Shown one piece after another: positions 1-11,888 of a stretch of 60,935 nt of DNA (position 1 is its first letter; each line of letters begins with the position of its first letter). The DNA is taken from assembly GCA_943704425.1 (NCBI GenBank), contig CALSCP010001856.1, forward strand, positions 10,409 through 71,343, in the 5' to 3' direction. The translations under genes were made by a program, and so were the position numbers. The DNA comes from Ministeria vibrans ATCC 50519 (taxonomy: Eukaryota; Opisthokonta; Filasterea). The notes beneath the pieces are model-generated. The model was given only the letters and a program-made list of their open reading frames with translations, ran no database searches and was not told the DNA's origin.

Positions 1-197
1 CCCCCCCCTCAACTGCAATACCGTGTATCTATGCATGCATGCTGGCTAGAAACCGTCCTGTGTCTCTGTGTCTCTGTGTTCTATCGGCTCTATGTCGTGC
101 AACAATGCTCACCCACGCTTTTTTCCTCTTTCTCGCTCTCCACCTTTCCCGCTGGCTTCTTCATTCTTCTGGGGTGCTTTCAACGAGTAGACGCAAC

Positions 198-1386
198 ATG
201 GTACGAGAAGAGCCCGCCTGGAGCGTGTCTCAGTAGAGTGTCTCATTTTTCTCTTTTTGTTCACTTAGGCGGTCGGAAAACAGAAGCGCGTTTCCAAGGG
301 CAAGAAGGGTCAAAAGAAGGCGTAAGTAGTAGCAAACCCCACCCCACTCCATCCGCCCGCTGCTTTTTTTTGATGTTTTTCCTCGTTTTTTTTTTTTTTT
401 TTTTTTTTTTTTTCTCTCCAATCTGATCTTCTCTGTACAGTGTCGATCCGTTTGTGCGTAAGGAGTGGTACGAGGTCAAGGCACCCACCGTCTTCAAGAA
501 CCGCACTGTGTGCAAGACCCCTGTCACGCGCACCACCGGCACCAGTACGTGAACTCATACACACGTTGGATCCAACGTGTCAACTGACATTTTTGAATCT
601 TTGTTGTTCCCTTGAACAGAGATTGCCTCGGAGGGACTCAAGGGTCGCGTTTTCGAGGCGTGCCTGGCTGATCTGTCCACCAACGAGGAGGACTGCTACC
701 GCAAGATCCGCCTTGTCGCCGAGGACGTTCAGGGCAAGACAGTTCTGTGCAACTTCCACGGCCTCGACATGACCACCGACAAGCTCCGCAGCCTCGTCCG
801 CAAGTGGCAGCAGCTCATTGAGGTAAAACCACCAAAACAATGGGAAGAACGAAGAAATGCTCACATTTTGCCATAAAATATTATTCTAGTGCATGGTTGA
901 CGTCAAGACGACGGACGGCTACACTCTGCGCTGCTTCTGCATTGGCTTCACCAAGAAGGCACCCAACCAGGTCCGCAAGGCGTCGTACGCGTACGCTTCG
1001 CAGGTCAAGCAGATCCGCGACAAGATGATTGAGATCATCCAGCGCGAGGCTGCCGGACAGGTACTGACCAAAACTTTCTTGACGTTTTACTTCTTTCCAA
1101 AGCACTCCTTTTCTCACCCATTTTTTTTCCTTCCTTTTTTTTTGCATTACAGGACCTCAAGGGCCTCTTCTCCAAGATGCTCCCTGAGGTGTTCGGCCGT
1201 GAGATCGAGAAGGCGTGCCACAACATCTACCCGCTCCACAGCGTCTTCATCCGCAAGGTGAAGATCATCAAGAAGCCCAAGTTCGACATTGGCAAGCTCC
1301 TCGAGCTCCACGGCGAGTCCGCCTCGTCGGGTGCCAAGGGTGGTGCCAAGGAGTTCAACGAGCCCGCCGTCCAGGCCGAGGTCTAA
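198..1386 (+). CDS. RPS3A: 40S ribosomal protein eS1 (S3A)
   Basis: Structural protein of the small cytosolic ribosomal subunit. Six exons fit: 198-200, 269-321, 441-544, 620-822, 890-1060 and 1153-1386. They sum to 768 nt, a 255-residue protein, the usual eS1 length. The first exon is only the ATG; it is followed directly by a donor and rejoins at GCG GTC GGA to give [15 protein letters not shown]. Family signatures include [41 protein letters not shown] and [14 protein letters not shown]-like text (here [23 protein letters not shown]). All junctions are GT..AG and keep frame. The next gene, ERH, is on the same strand about 330 bp downstream. Identification is essentially certain; the ATG-only exon is inferred from frame and consensus. 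Confidence 0.97.
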
Positions 1387-1717
1387 CTTGTCTACACCCC
1401 ATCCCCAAACCCTGTTCACTCATAAAAAATCAAAAAAAGAATTTTCTATCATACGTTTTGCCCTTTTTTTCATTATTATTTACTTGTACCTACCAAGAAC
1501 CAAGTCTCAACGACTGACAAGTGACAACCAGTCAACCGCCTTCAAATCAACGTCCGAAAGGTGATTTTAAATATTGTATTTTTAGTTGGCTCCCTTCTGT
1601 CCCTCTTGACTATCAAGTCTGAAGTCTCAAGTGGTCAATATTGAATTAATTTAAATAATAAATATCATTCTTTTTTACTTTCACAAAGACTTGTACCACA
1701 CGGCTTTCTTTTGCACT
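1387..1717. other. Intergenic, RPS3A to ERH
   Basis: No coding frame was recognised. The stretch is AT-rich after about 1420 and should hold the eS1 3' UTR and the ERH promoter. No TATA box or other motif stands out enough to call. Confidence 0.5.
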
Positions 1718-2209
1718 ATGGCGCACACCATTCTTTTGATTCAGGTACCGATCAACATTGAGAGGGTTTTTTAATACTCGCTATTTTTTCGCACTGTTTA
1801 GCCGACGGGCGACCTGAAATCAAGGACATACAGTGACTATGAGAGTGTGAACGAGGCAATGGAAGGTACCCAGCACGCGACAAACTTGTTTTCTGCCCCC
1901 ACTCCAATGAAACGGCGATTCGTTGTGCGGTTGCCATTTTTGCGTTGTTGAAGAAAAGCGATGAATCGACCATTGAAACTGGCTCTTCCCACAGGCGTTC
2001 TGCATCTGTACGAGGCGCACTTGCAAGAGGCGTACCCAACGCGCTCGCGCATCACCTACGACTTGGCTGATTTGTACACTCACATTGACGCACTGCACGA
2101 CCTCTCGGCGCTCGTGTACAGCCAAGAGAGCGCCGCGTACATGCCCAAAGACAAGAAATGGATCAAGGAGCGTGTGCATAGGATGCTGAAGCAACAGCAG
2201 CGTCACTGA
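1718..2209 (+). CDS. ERH: Enhancer of rudimentary homologue
   Basis: Small conserved nuclear protein linked in other eukaryotes to RNA processing and RNA decay. Three exons (1718-1744, 1802-1865, 1995-2209) sum to 306 nt, 101 residues, close to the usual 104. The protein starts MAHTILLIQPTGD, then RTYSDYESVNEAMEG, with YPTRSRITYDLADLYTHID and DLSALVYSQESAAYMPKDKKWIKERV. These match the family along its whole length. Introns are GT..AG and 57-129 nt. Likely transcribed as an ordinary single gene; the tail-to-tail neighbour is the zinc transporter on the minus strand. Confidence 0.96.
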
Positions 2210-2411
2210 AGCAACCAACGAACCCATTGTGAAATCTTATAACATAAATACACTCAAACAGCTGCCCCCCACTAAAGACTGTGGGGAGACGCCAAGACTT
2301 TTTCTTTTCTTTTTGTTTGATTGTTTCATTCGAAAGAGAGAGATAGAGAGAGAGAGAGAGGTAGGAGAAAGGGAAATGTACAACAAAGCTACGTCTTGAG
2401 AGTACTACTAC

Positions 2412-4157
2412 CTAGTGGTGATGGCCAAGGGCAAGGACAATGGGAAGGAGAGTGCCGACGACGACGGCGAGGAGAGACGGGCGGGGCATGCGATCGGAGC
2501 CCTTGGCGGTGAGTTCAGGTAGCACGTGAACGGTCGCCACGTAGACAAAGGTGCCGGCACTAAAGAGAAGCGCGAGACCCGTCATGGACGACGCAGACGA
2601 TGCCAGCGGAGGCTGCACTGCAAGCAGCGCCAGATACGTGAGCACGGCCGTGGCGGGCGCAGACACTGCAAACGCAAGCAAGTAGCGCCGTACCCGCGAC
2701 ATCTCCACCCCCTCGTGCAGAAGAAAGGTTGTCAGACCAAACGCAGCTGGTCCCTATCACATGGATAAGCTCAACAAATGTTTTTTTTTTTTATACCTTA
2801 TGTAACATAATGGCAAAGAACACCATCAGCTCTAGCGTCTGCTTCTGACTGGTAACCGCCGCTCCCAATGCGATACCGTCCGCTAACACGCGAATAAATA
2901 ATCCAAAGCAATGTATACATATCAAACGTTCTGATTTCGACAAGATGTGTGTGCGTGTGCGTTACCTGCTGCGTGCACAATGAGGCCAATGGTGGCGTGT
3001 AGGGAGCGTCGCTGGGCGGCCATGCGGGCAGCAATGGTGTCACCACCAACGGTAGGTGAGGAGGAAGACGATCCAGAGGCGATCACAGAGGAAGAGAGGA
3101 TAGGAGGGGAGGCGACAGCGGAGGAGGAGGACACAGCGGAGGCGGAGGGGCCCGACGAAGGAGCGCCGTCAGATGACAAGTGGTCGCTCTTGTCGTTGTC
3201 GTTGGTGGGTGTAGACACGGGCAACAGTGGTCCGCCGTGCGAGTGGCCTCCTCCTCCCGAGAGTTGGTCAATGAGCATCATCACAATAAACTAAAAAAAT
3301 ATTATTGGTCCTGCGCACGTTCTTTTTGTTTGCTCTCTCTCACTCTCACTTTGCTCTTACTCCTAATGCAAGAGCAGCCCCAATTTGACCATGCGGAGGT
3401 TCGCCACAGGGACCACCATGATCGTGATGATGATCATCAAGTAACTGTCGTTCTAACGAATTCAATCGTCGCTCTGGTGACTAAAACAACGAACGAGAGA
3501 GCAGCAATAATAATATCAGTTCAGCTTGAGGGACGGCACACCGTCAAACGTCAAACAGCCTCCCGACACGCTTGGCTTACAAAGGTGGACGGAACACCAG
3601 CTGCTCGACCCAGCAGAGTGCGTTCACTGGCAGCCTCGGCAGCGGCAAGGGCTGGGGAACAGACAAGCCAAGCCGGTTAGGATCGAGTGCGCAGGCACAC
3701 ACATACACTCACACACACACACACACACACACACTCACTCACTCAGGCGTGTACACACACACAATTATATATCCATAAACACACATACATAAATACGCAA
3801 CCACTCAACGCAATAAAGGAAGGAGAAGGACAGTATGTCGTGCGGTGGGGGACAACGAAAGAGACAGCAGTGATATGAGAAAAGACCCATAGAGAAAAAA
3901 AAATGACGTTGGGAAATGTGCCAGCAAAGCGAACCTGCCGACATGTAGATGGAATTGACGCCCTCGGGGATAATGACGGCCAGGGCGGTGCCGACAAGCA
4001 GCCCGGCGCCGAGGGCCGTCGTCCAGCGGCGCGTCTCAGCACTCAACCGCATTGCAAGGGGAATCAGCCCAGCCAGGTACGACCCAACCAGCATCGCCAT
4101 TCCCAGCGTCATCAGCGACGTCCATGCCCCAGACCCATCGACGTGCGTCTCTTCCAT
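2412..4157 (-). CDS. SLC39A9: ZIP9-type zinc transporter (SLC39A9-like)
   Basis: Predicted multi-pass Zn2+ importer of the Golgi or plasma membrane. The start is the ATG at 4157 (MEETHVDG). Exon 1 encodes AMLVGSYLAGLIPLAMRLS and GAGLLVGTALAVIIPEGVNSIY. A second exon lies near 3577-3642. Others fit at 3361-3480 (DDHHHDHGG histidine-rich loop, then GQIGAALALG), 2966-3290 (FIVMMLIDQL and IGLIVHAAG), 2797-2882 (DGIALGAA..IMLHK) and 2412-2753 (PAAFGL..LFSAGTFVYVATVHVLPE, ending LALGHHH). The HAAADG and HK metal-site motifs and the C-terminal GHHH match ZIP9 closely. The cytosolic loop carries a long Ser/Pro-rich insert (about 3000-3240). It lies head to head with the GT14 gene, 112 bp apart. Confidence 0.92.
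3697..3737. repeat. (CA)n microsatellite in ZIP9 intron
   Basis: Alternating CA/AC dinucleotides inside the first intron of the zinc transporter gene. Confidence 0.9.
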
Positions 4158-4269
4158 TGCAAAGAAAAAAGTTTGCTTTATCATTTACTCATTATTCAAA
4201 TGAAAAAATGAAAATCAATCACGTCATTCAAATAAAAGGGTTTGAAAAAAAAGGAATTTTTTTTTTAGG

Positions 4270-4828
4270 ATGATGGATCTCTCTCGGCTGATTCTCGTTC
4301 GTCGGAGGAACAATGCCCTCCTCTTAGGAACAGGTCTTCTTCTTCTTTTTATTGTATGGTCGCATTCATCGTCGAACGAGACCACCGAAACGCCCACTCT
4401 CGAATTTCTGCCTCTCCCGCCGTACGCCACGCCACAATCCCATGCTCACTTGTACATAGACGACTTACTTTGTCTCTGGTAGGGTTGTGAAGCGAAGAAA
4501 ACCACCCACAGACGAGAGCAATGCCGAGCGCGACTCCATTCTGTCAATACCTGTCATAAAAAGCGTCTCTCGCCCACCGTCTCCTCCTCCTCCCCCTCCT
4601 CCGCCGCCACCGCCACCGCCTAAAACACCAAACCCAGAAAGCTTCTTGATTCGTCCTGAACCCCGACGTCTGCTCCAGCCACTCACAGAGGTGCCTTTGG
4701 CCACAGAAAACGCTCTACGTCCTCGGTTCGAACCAATCAACACAATCATGTTTTACCACACACACACACACCACAAAGACATACACGCCACACACACCAC
4801 AAAGACACTCACACACATACACACTAAG

Positions 4829-4859
<31 letters not shown>

Positions 4860-5927
4860 CTGACCGGCCTATCCTTATTCAGCCTTGCCTTGATGTTCCT
4901 CTCGACGAAATCCACCATGGATACGGATGAGATTTGGCGCACTTGGGTCGAAGAGGGTCCGCGGGATCGCGTCGCGCTTGCTGTTCACACCGCACCAGGT
5001 GTCTCCATGAACCGCGACAGTCTCCTCAGTGGCCACGAAATACCCAATTCTGTCCACACCGACTATGCTGCTCGATCTGTTGTCACGGTAGAATAAGCAC
5101 AAACAAAAATGCTTTTTTGTAGCATCAATTATTTACTGTTGTCTTCTCTCTCACACACAATGTTGGGCAGGCAACACTGAATCTCATAGAACATACACTC
5201 CGACTCGAACCGCCCGTCGACTACCTCGCCCTGCTCTCCAGCAGCTGCGTCCCCCTCCGCTCCCTCAAATTCACCCTCGCCTATCTGGCACAGGCCAATG
5301 TCTCCTTCGTTGACTCCTTCCTGCCCTTTTCGTGGGATCCTTACGACCAGACGGATCGCGGTGACTCCTGGACACGCTATCGCTACCGTGGCGATCCCGG
5401 CGGAATCCCAGGTGCCCCGTCCTCTGCCCTGCATTCAAAATGCACTTACACTCACAGACCATCCAACCTTCTTTCTTTATCCAGGTAACGCAGTGCGCAA
5501 GGGCAGTCAGTGGATTATCTTGCACCGTCGTCATGCAGAGTTCCTCTTCAGACCGTCCGCCAGTGCCGATTTTCTAGACTGGCAAAAGAACTTTCTCTTT
5601 CGTCTCTCGCGCTCCAGCAACGAACACTTCTTCCAGAACACCTTTGCCAAATTCAACGCCGCACAGCAGACTGGAACCGCCTTCCAAAACGACACCCTCA
5701 CCTTCGCACAGTGGCACTGGGAAGGACCCACCAAGAACCAGCATCCCATGCCCTTTCAAGGTGGCCCCTCTGCCTTCCAGTCGCTCCAACGAACCGCAGA
5801 TACACACCACCCGTGCACCCGTCCCGCTTGCTACCTCTTCGGCCGCAAGTGGATCGGTTCCTTTGACGGCCCTCTCGACCAACTCTCTCCGCTCTGGCAC
5901 TCTGCTTCGCACTTGTACGCCCAATGA
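4270..5927 (+). CDS. GT14 core-2/I-branching-type glycosyltransferase
   Basis: Predicted type II Golgi glycosyltransferase of the Branch/xylosyltransferase family (CAZy GT14). The start at 4270 gives a short basic tail and one signal-anchor helix (NNALLLGTGLLLLFIVW). A proline-rich stem with about 13 consecutive prolines follows (4585-4625). The catalytic domain begins ILALMFLSTKSTM, EIWRTWVEE, ALAVHTAPG, the usual family entry. It continues with DYLALLSSSCVPLRSL, KGSQWIILHRRHAEFL, HFFQNTF, HWEG and YLFGRKW. An intron at about 4422-4482 (61 nt) joins the anchor exon to the stem. A CA-rich intron lies at about 4749-4890, and further introns near 5095-5168 and 5411-5485. The final stop is TGA at 5925. 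Donor and acceptor sugars cannot be read from the sequence. Confidence 0.85.
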
Positions 5928-6020
5928 CACAACATACACCCCGCACTGGAGACAGATTTTGAGAGAAAGAGAGAGAGACGAGATTCCTTGTTTGTTTTGT
6001 AAACCAATAAAAAAAAAACG

Positions 6021-6284
6021 TTACAAAAGTCCCATTTCTTTGAGTGCTGCTTCGAGTGCTGCGTAGCTGGCAGCACTGTACTCCTTCTACACACCAAAAG
6101 CACAATGAGCACACACGCAAATACGCACACTTACTCACTTACCTGAGGCGCGCGACACGGGCCCAGATCGAGCCCCGTCATTTTCAGCATTGCCTAATTA
6201 ATTTTACTGTTAACTCACTCGGAATGCATATATTTGCGCACAAAGACACACATACAAATAAAATAATTATGAATTATTATTAAT

Positions 6285-6351
<67 letters not shown>

Positions 6352-7506
6352 TTACTATTGTCATACAAATTGCAATAATAATTATTATTATTATACATAC
6401 CTTGACGGGAGCGCTTCCCCCTCCAAAGCGGTCCCACAGCGCAACAATGTCGGCAATGATGGCCTGGTGCTTGCGCCCCTCGTCCGTCGCCACGCCCGCC
6501 GCAACCGCCGCCAGTGCAGCCTTGGCCACAAACCCAATGTTGTATGTGCTACCCACGCACCCGTCCGCTCCCAACGCGTACCCCGCCAGCATACACTCGT
6601 CACGGCCAAACAACATGTTGTACTTGCCTATGCATCCGAACACGTCTGCTACACCCTTTCCTCTTATTCATAGAATTGTTAGTAATAGATAATACCTCCC
6701 TTGAATGAGCAGCATCGGCCAAAGTCATACATGTTGTAGTCGGTAAACTTGATGCCCGTAAACTTGGGAATGACGCCTGTTGAGTCGACCTCCTCCAGCA
6801 ACGCGCGCATGCTCAACTAAAACAGTCCACGGGCGTAAGCTCCCACGACGTCCAAACACGACGTCCAAACACGACGCACTGATACCTCAACGTTGGTCAG
6901 GCACGGAATGTGGTAGTAGTAGAAGGGGGTGTTGGGACAGGCAGAGGCAGTGTCGGCCAGACACTCAACAAGGCTCTTCACGTTGCCCGGCTTGAAGTAG
7001 AAAGGAGGCACTGTGCACAAGGACACGGTGAGCAACAACACAAGCATCGCCCTTGCCTCTCTCTTCCTGCTGCCTACCTGACGCAACCGCATCCGCTCCA
7101 ATCGACTCAGCATACGCAGCAAGGTCGCGGGACTCCTCTGCAACACACGAGCCCACGTGCACAATGCACAGAAGCCCAGCAGCGCGGCTCGCCTGTGCCG
7201 ACGCGAAATTGGGATGACAAAAAACGAAAACTTCATCTCATTTTACCTCACGCCACTTTTGAGCAACCGCCTTCCGCTCGGACACCGTCAAAATAGGTCC
7301 CTCGCCAGTGGTGCCCACAGCAAACCTACAATTCACACAGATTAGCTCTCAATGCGCAGTGGCAATCTTATCTTTGTTTACACTCCAATGACTCCACTCT
7401 CCTTGAGACGCTTTGCTTGCGCGTCAATCGTCTCCAGGCTCAGAGATCCATCTGCATTGAAGGCCTGAGGCGGCGCAGCGATAAATCCTTTGACAAGTTT
7501 GCTCAT
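6021..7506 (-). CDS. NPL: N-acetylneuraminate lyase (DHDPS/NAL family)
   Basis: Cytosolic class I aldolase that cleaves sialic acid to N-acetylmannosamine and pyruvate. The start at 7506 reads MSKLVKGFIAAPPQAF. The glycine-rich pyruvate motif appears as VGTTGEGPILTVSERKAVA. The tyrosine motif is FYYYHIPCLTNVE, typical of the animal-type enzyme. The Schiff-base lysine is in TGIKFTDYNMYDF. GSTYNIGF and GPVSRA near the C-terminus also fit, and the protein ends LKEMGLL. At least six exons are separated by short introns; one contains an ATT/TAA microsatellite. Key residues look intact, so it should be active. The closest alternatives (dihydrodipicolinate synthase and other aldolases) fit less well because of YYYHIP. 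Confidence 0.9.
6283..6348. repeat. (AAT)n microsatellite in NPL intron
   Basis: About 20 near-perfect AAT/TAA units within an intron of the N-acetylneuraminate lyase gene. Confidence 0.95.
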
Positions 7507-7850
7507 GATCGTATAAAGAGTAAAGATGCAAAAAAAAGTTATCAATAGTAATTATAATGCATTTAATAGAGACATGAAAATAAAGATGAAAATATCAAAA
7601 TAATAATACTATTATCAGTGAAAAGTTTGGTCAAGGAAAAAAAAGTATTACAATGCGTCTGCCGTTAGTGCCGTAGAGTAACTACGAAAAATGGAGCGCC
7701 TATAGACACATAAATAAACTCTCACATACAATTAATGCAAGATAGGCAGACAGTGTGTGGATTCAGAAGTGTATAGTTTCTAGCGCATCTCTTTCGCAAA
7801 CCCTGAACAGCGCGCAAAAGTATGCTGATTAACAATAAAAAAGGGATTGT
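7507..7850. other. Intergenic, AT-rich
   Basis: No coding frame or structured element was recognised. It should hold the NPL promoter and the 3' end of the PPP1R21 homologue, both on the minus strand. Confidence 0.5.
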
Positions 7851-10800
7851 TCACTTCTTCCGCGACAACAATCCTCCAGATGACTTCTTCTGTGGACTCG
7901 CCGCGGCCCCTTGCTGCTGCTGGTGCATATGCTGGCGAAACCTCTCAGCCTGTGCAGCCATGGCACGCTTGTGCTCCTCATCGGCAGTCGCAATGTGCTC
8001 CGTCATCAGCTGAATTTGATCGCCATAGCTGCGCGAAGTGGTCGCCAACTCATCCTACACCCACACCCACACCCACACACACACACACACACACATGTTT
8101 AATCACACAGCAAAGGCACCTCCCCGCTCCGCCCTACCCTGAGGCGCGCAACATCACGTCTGTGCTGCTCTGCATCTCTCTCCCATCGCACTTTCATCTG
8201 ATCCAGTGCATCACATCGCTTTGCCAGTGCTCGACACTCCAAGTGATGCGCAACCGCCTTTGAATCAGCCACTTGCAACTAAAAAATAAAATTTTGTTTC
8301 GTTTAGCGCTAATCTCTTCTCTTGCCGCTCCCTTACGTCTTTTGTCAATTGAGAAATGCGACTCGTAAAATGTTCGCGAATCAGATCTTCGCGATTTGCT
8401 TCTTCCGCCGGAAGAGGAACCATCGGAAGCTGAAGATTCATAATGAGGATATTGTCCCCAGCACTTACTTGCGGTTGTTTTGTACCTTTGATTTGTGGAG
8501 TTCCCCAGTGGAACTCAGAACAGACACCAGTGTGCCTCGTTCGCCCTCACGCACCCGCAGCTCATCACTATCGTTCTCCTGAAGTCCCATTGAATCACAT
8601 AAATATATATGATGTGAGCGAAGCACTCGCTCACGTATTAATGTTTTTTAATATTTTACTTTGTCCGGGTTTGAATCCACAGAGGCGCTCGCACTTGCCA
8701 CCACGACTGGAGCCTCTGCGGTAACTGCATTTTCATCACTTGCATCATTGACGTCCGTTCCGTCGTCGGCTTCACCTCCACTACTCAAGACAATTCCTGA
8801 CTGTGCCGCTGTCTCTGTGACAATCTTGCTCTGCTGTTCATCCCTCTGCTTCTGCCGCTGCACCTTCCGCATTGTCTCATCGCACTCCCGTCGCACCTGC
8901 TCCGCCTCCGCCACCGCCTTTTCTTTCTCCCGCTTCCACTTTTCCACCTCCATCTCCAACTCCCGCACTCGCTCACCACCTCGCACTGGCGACGCGCCCC
9001 GGCCGCCGCCTACACCGCCAGCTCCTTCAGTTCGCAGTCGCTCCTTTGCACTGCGGTTCTGCAGAAGTTGGCACTCTAACATCCACTTTTCTCGCTCTTG
9101 CTCAATCTTCGAGATCTGCTTTCGCATCAGTGCCACCTACCAAACAGTCATAATACAAACCAGAACAAAAGATTCTTGTTAATAAAAGCACAGTCATAAT
9201 CAATCAATCAGAAAAACAAAAAACAATAGCAAAAAATTAAAATATAATAATGAATAATAAGACGTGAATAAAAAAAATTGATAGTTATTTTAACAATAAT
9301 GATAATAATGATAATAATAATAATAATAATAATAATTATTATTATTATTATTACCTTCTCCTGAAGTGACTCGGAAGTGGTCACAGACGACTGGGCAGAT
9401 GAGCGGTTGGCAATGGCAATTTCATAGGGCACGGTGGGCTGCAGAGGACGTGCACGGAGAGACGCAACAAAGGCAAGAGCACGTCGGGAGAGACGCGACA
9501 CGGACGCATCCGACGACAATGGTGCTGTGGATGTGTCAACGGGCACTGAAGCACCTCCACTTGTGCAGCTCGACGAACTTGTTGAAAGGAATAGGATGTG
9601 TTCGCGAAGGAATGTTGCTGCTTTGCCAACGCACGCTGTAAGACTGGCGAGCGAGCCAATGACGCGCTCATTGATGGCGCGCAGACTCTGTGGAGTCGTT
9701 GGTAATGTGAGCTCTTGTGACGTCTTGCTTGCAAACTGGGCACTAAAAGTGCGCAGTGATACTTGGAGGCGTTCAATGGCGGTCGCTAAGCGACCCAAAA
9801 CCGCGCGAGCGTTGGCCTGAGTCGCACCTGCACCTGCATCGGCACTGCCCACACTATCGGCGGTGCTTGTGACGCCGTTGCTGACGGCAATAGCGGCGCG
9901 GAAGTAGTCGTGCGCCAGTCGCATGTTCACCTGAGTAGTGCGCATCGACTCGATGAGCAGCACGTTGCGCGCACGAAGAGTCGGTGTACACGAGGGATTG
10001 TCAATTTCGTCCTGCAGCACGAGCAAGTGGTACGGCAGCGAGGTATCTGTGTTGCCAATGAGTCGCGCAAAGGCTGACGCAAACGCCGCGAGACACTCGG
10101 AAGGCGAGCGAGGCGACGCGGGCTTGTCGCTGCCACTGGTGTCCACCTGTGAGTCGCATGAGTGTCGCACCGCGTCGAGGATGGGCGCCTGCAGAGTGTC
10201 AAGAAGCGATTGGAGCTTGCGTACGGCAAACGAGGGGGTGGCGTTGGGAAACACACTCACGCGCTCTACATAGGCAGTGTGGTAGGCACGGAGCGAGTCG
10301 GAAAACTCGGACACAAGCGCGCGCGCCTGCGTCACCACCAGATTGGTCTTGCGCAATCGTCGACTGTCAAACGAGGGCACATTGAGCGCATTGAATGCGC
10401 CAATTTCGGTGTCATCAAAACGCAGCTTGCGCGACATGGTTGTCTTGGCACGATCCTTGACGCGCGCCAGCTCCTCCTTGCATCGACCAAGTTGCTCTTG
10501 GAGCAACTCGAGTTCGGAGCGCGAAGCACCGGCGTCTGCCTTGGCCGTCTGCAACGCTTGCGTTAGTGCCGCCACTTCGCCCTTGCAGCGCTCCTCGAGT
10601 GTCTGGTGCTTCTCACGCAGTGCCTTGAGATCACTCTCGCGTGACACAAGCAGATGCTTCTGGTTGGCCATCTCGCGCTCAATGTCCGCCAACTGGTGCT
10701 CTTGTTGACGTTTCTGCTCAAAGATGCGCGAGTGCAGCGCCTCGTTCTCGCGAATTTTCGCCTCGAGTTCTCCCGTGGCCGCTTCAAGTGTCTCATTCGC

Positions 10801-11572
10801 CTTGAGCGTGCTCTGGCGCTTGCTCATCGACGGTGTCTTCTTCTCGCGCTCCTCCTGCAGCAGCTCGACGCGTCGCGACAGTTGTTGGTTGTGGAACGTC
10901 AGCTGGTCGACTTGTTCGATTGCGCTGAGAATCATAACATACAAGAAAAAGCGATGGGAGAGTGTGTGAGGAGGAAGAAAGAAACAAAGTGATACAGAGA
11001 GAGACAAAGTGATAGAGAAAGAGAGAGAGAGAAGAGGAGGGAGAAAGAAACAAAGAGATACAGAGAGAGAGACAAAGTGATAGAGAAAGAGAGAGAGAGA
11101 AGAGGAGGGAGAAAGAAACAAGGAGAAAGTGAGAGAGACAAAGTGAGAGAGAGAGAGAATCCATCGGGGTTTGCGGAGGAATAAACACGACAGCACGGTC
11201 GTCACCATGCCTAGGTATGCATATAGAGCAGGTGGAAACACCTTGATCGGGGAGAGAGGGGAGTGGGGAGACGAGAGAGAGACAAAACACACATCTTTCT
11301 TTTGCACCGACACCAAAAATCACACACAGACAGACAGGGATAGACTTTATTCTTTCGCCGTACGTTCGAGCAGCCTCCTCCTTGAGCTGGAGAGCCGCCT
11401 TGGCCTCGAGATAGTTGTTCTGCTCGTTGACTACGGCCTTTTTCAAGACGCCGTTCTGCTGCTTCACTTTGGCATATTCCTGCGCAAGGCGCTGATACCG
11501 CTGCAGCAACGCCTCCGGTGTAAGCTTGCCTGGATCTACCGGAGCCGGCGAAGACCCAGCAGGAGCGCTCAT
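7851..11572 (-). CDS. PPP1R21: PPP1R21 homologue (FERRY complex subunit 2)
   Basis: Coiled-coil protein. In animals it binds PP1 and acts on early endosomes as part of the Rab5 effector FERRY complex. The start chosen at 11572 (MSAPAGSS) leads into YQRLAQEYAKVKQQNGVLKKAVV, the KLRAQ-domain entry; an upstream ATG at 11593 is also in frame. Long coiled coil follows (LTFHNQQLSRRVELLQEE). The middle is well conserved: FDDTEIGAFNALNVPSFDSRR, LRARNVLL and VPYEIAIANRSS. Then come IEQEREKWMLECQLL and the C-terminal DQIQLMTEHI, equivalent to the YEEQLSQMSDHL signature. Introns near 10927-11365, 9140-9355 and others contain simple repeats. Near full-length similarity in domain order makes the call strong. 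The cellular role here is inferred from animals. Confidence 0.9.
9298..9353. repeat. (AAT)n/(ATT)n microsatellite
   Basis: AAT units switching to ATT units in an intron of the PPP1R21 homologue, giving a short palindromic AT-rich tract. Confidence 0.85.
10975..11160. repeat. Minisatellite of GAAACAAAGTGATAGAGAG type
   Basis: Several degenerate copies of (GA)n-GAAACAAAGTGATA in an intron of the PPP1R21 homologue. The core matches arrays at 22370-22780 and 34273-34533. Minus-strand frames read as Ser/Leu/Phe-rich peptides (SITLSLS), which I regard as spurious. Confidence 0.9.
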
Positions 11573-11888
11573 ATCGCAAAAAAGGGTTTTCAATATATAA
11601 ATGGGCTAATACTCACTTTTTTTCGATCATATTTCAATGCACAATTGCACATTGCACAATAAATGGCACATTCACTCTTGCACACGCGGCACTTGTCAGC
11701 TCAACGGCTTGGATCATACACTACACACACCAATAACACCATGCACGCACCGATCGTCTTTCGTTTCATAGAGATACGAGTCGTGCATTTCTGTTCAAAA
11801 GTTTAAACTGTTGTACTCTCTTCCACACCACTCTTTCAAAAACAAACAACAGCAAGAAAGAGAAAAAAATTAAACTTTAGAGTGTTCC
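11573..11888. other. Intergenic between two minus-strand genes
   Basis: No gene was recognised. It should hold the PPP1R21 promoter and the 3' UTR of the amidoligase-EGF-LamG gene. Confidence 0.5.

Noticed and set aside
198-1386. Box C/D snoRNA in eS1 introns (as in vertebrate RPS3A)
   Set aside because: No convincing C and D boxes with a terminal stem were seen in any of the five short introns.
4452-4482. A 31-nt intron in the GT14 gene
   Set aside because: An upstream donor at 4422 gives a 61-nt intron in the same phase, in line with other introns here.
10927-11365. Introner-type mobile intron as source of the shared minisatellite
   Set aside because: Donor, acceptor and flanking sequences of the introns carrying the motif do not resemble each other; only the internal array is shared.
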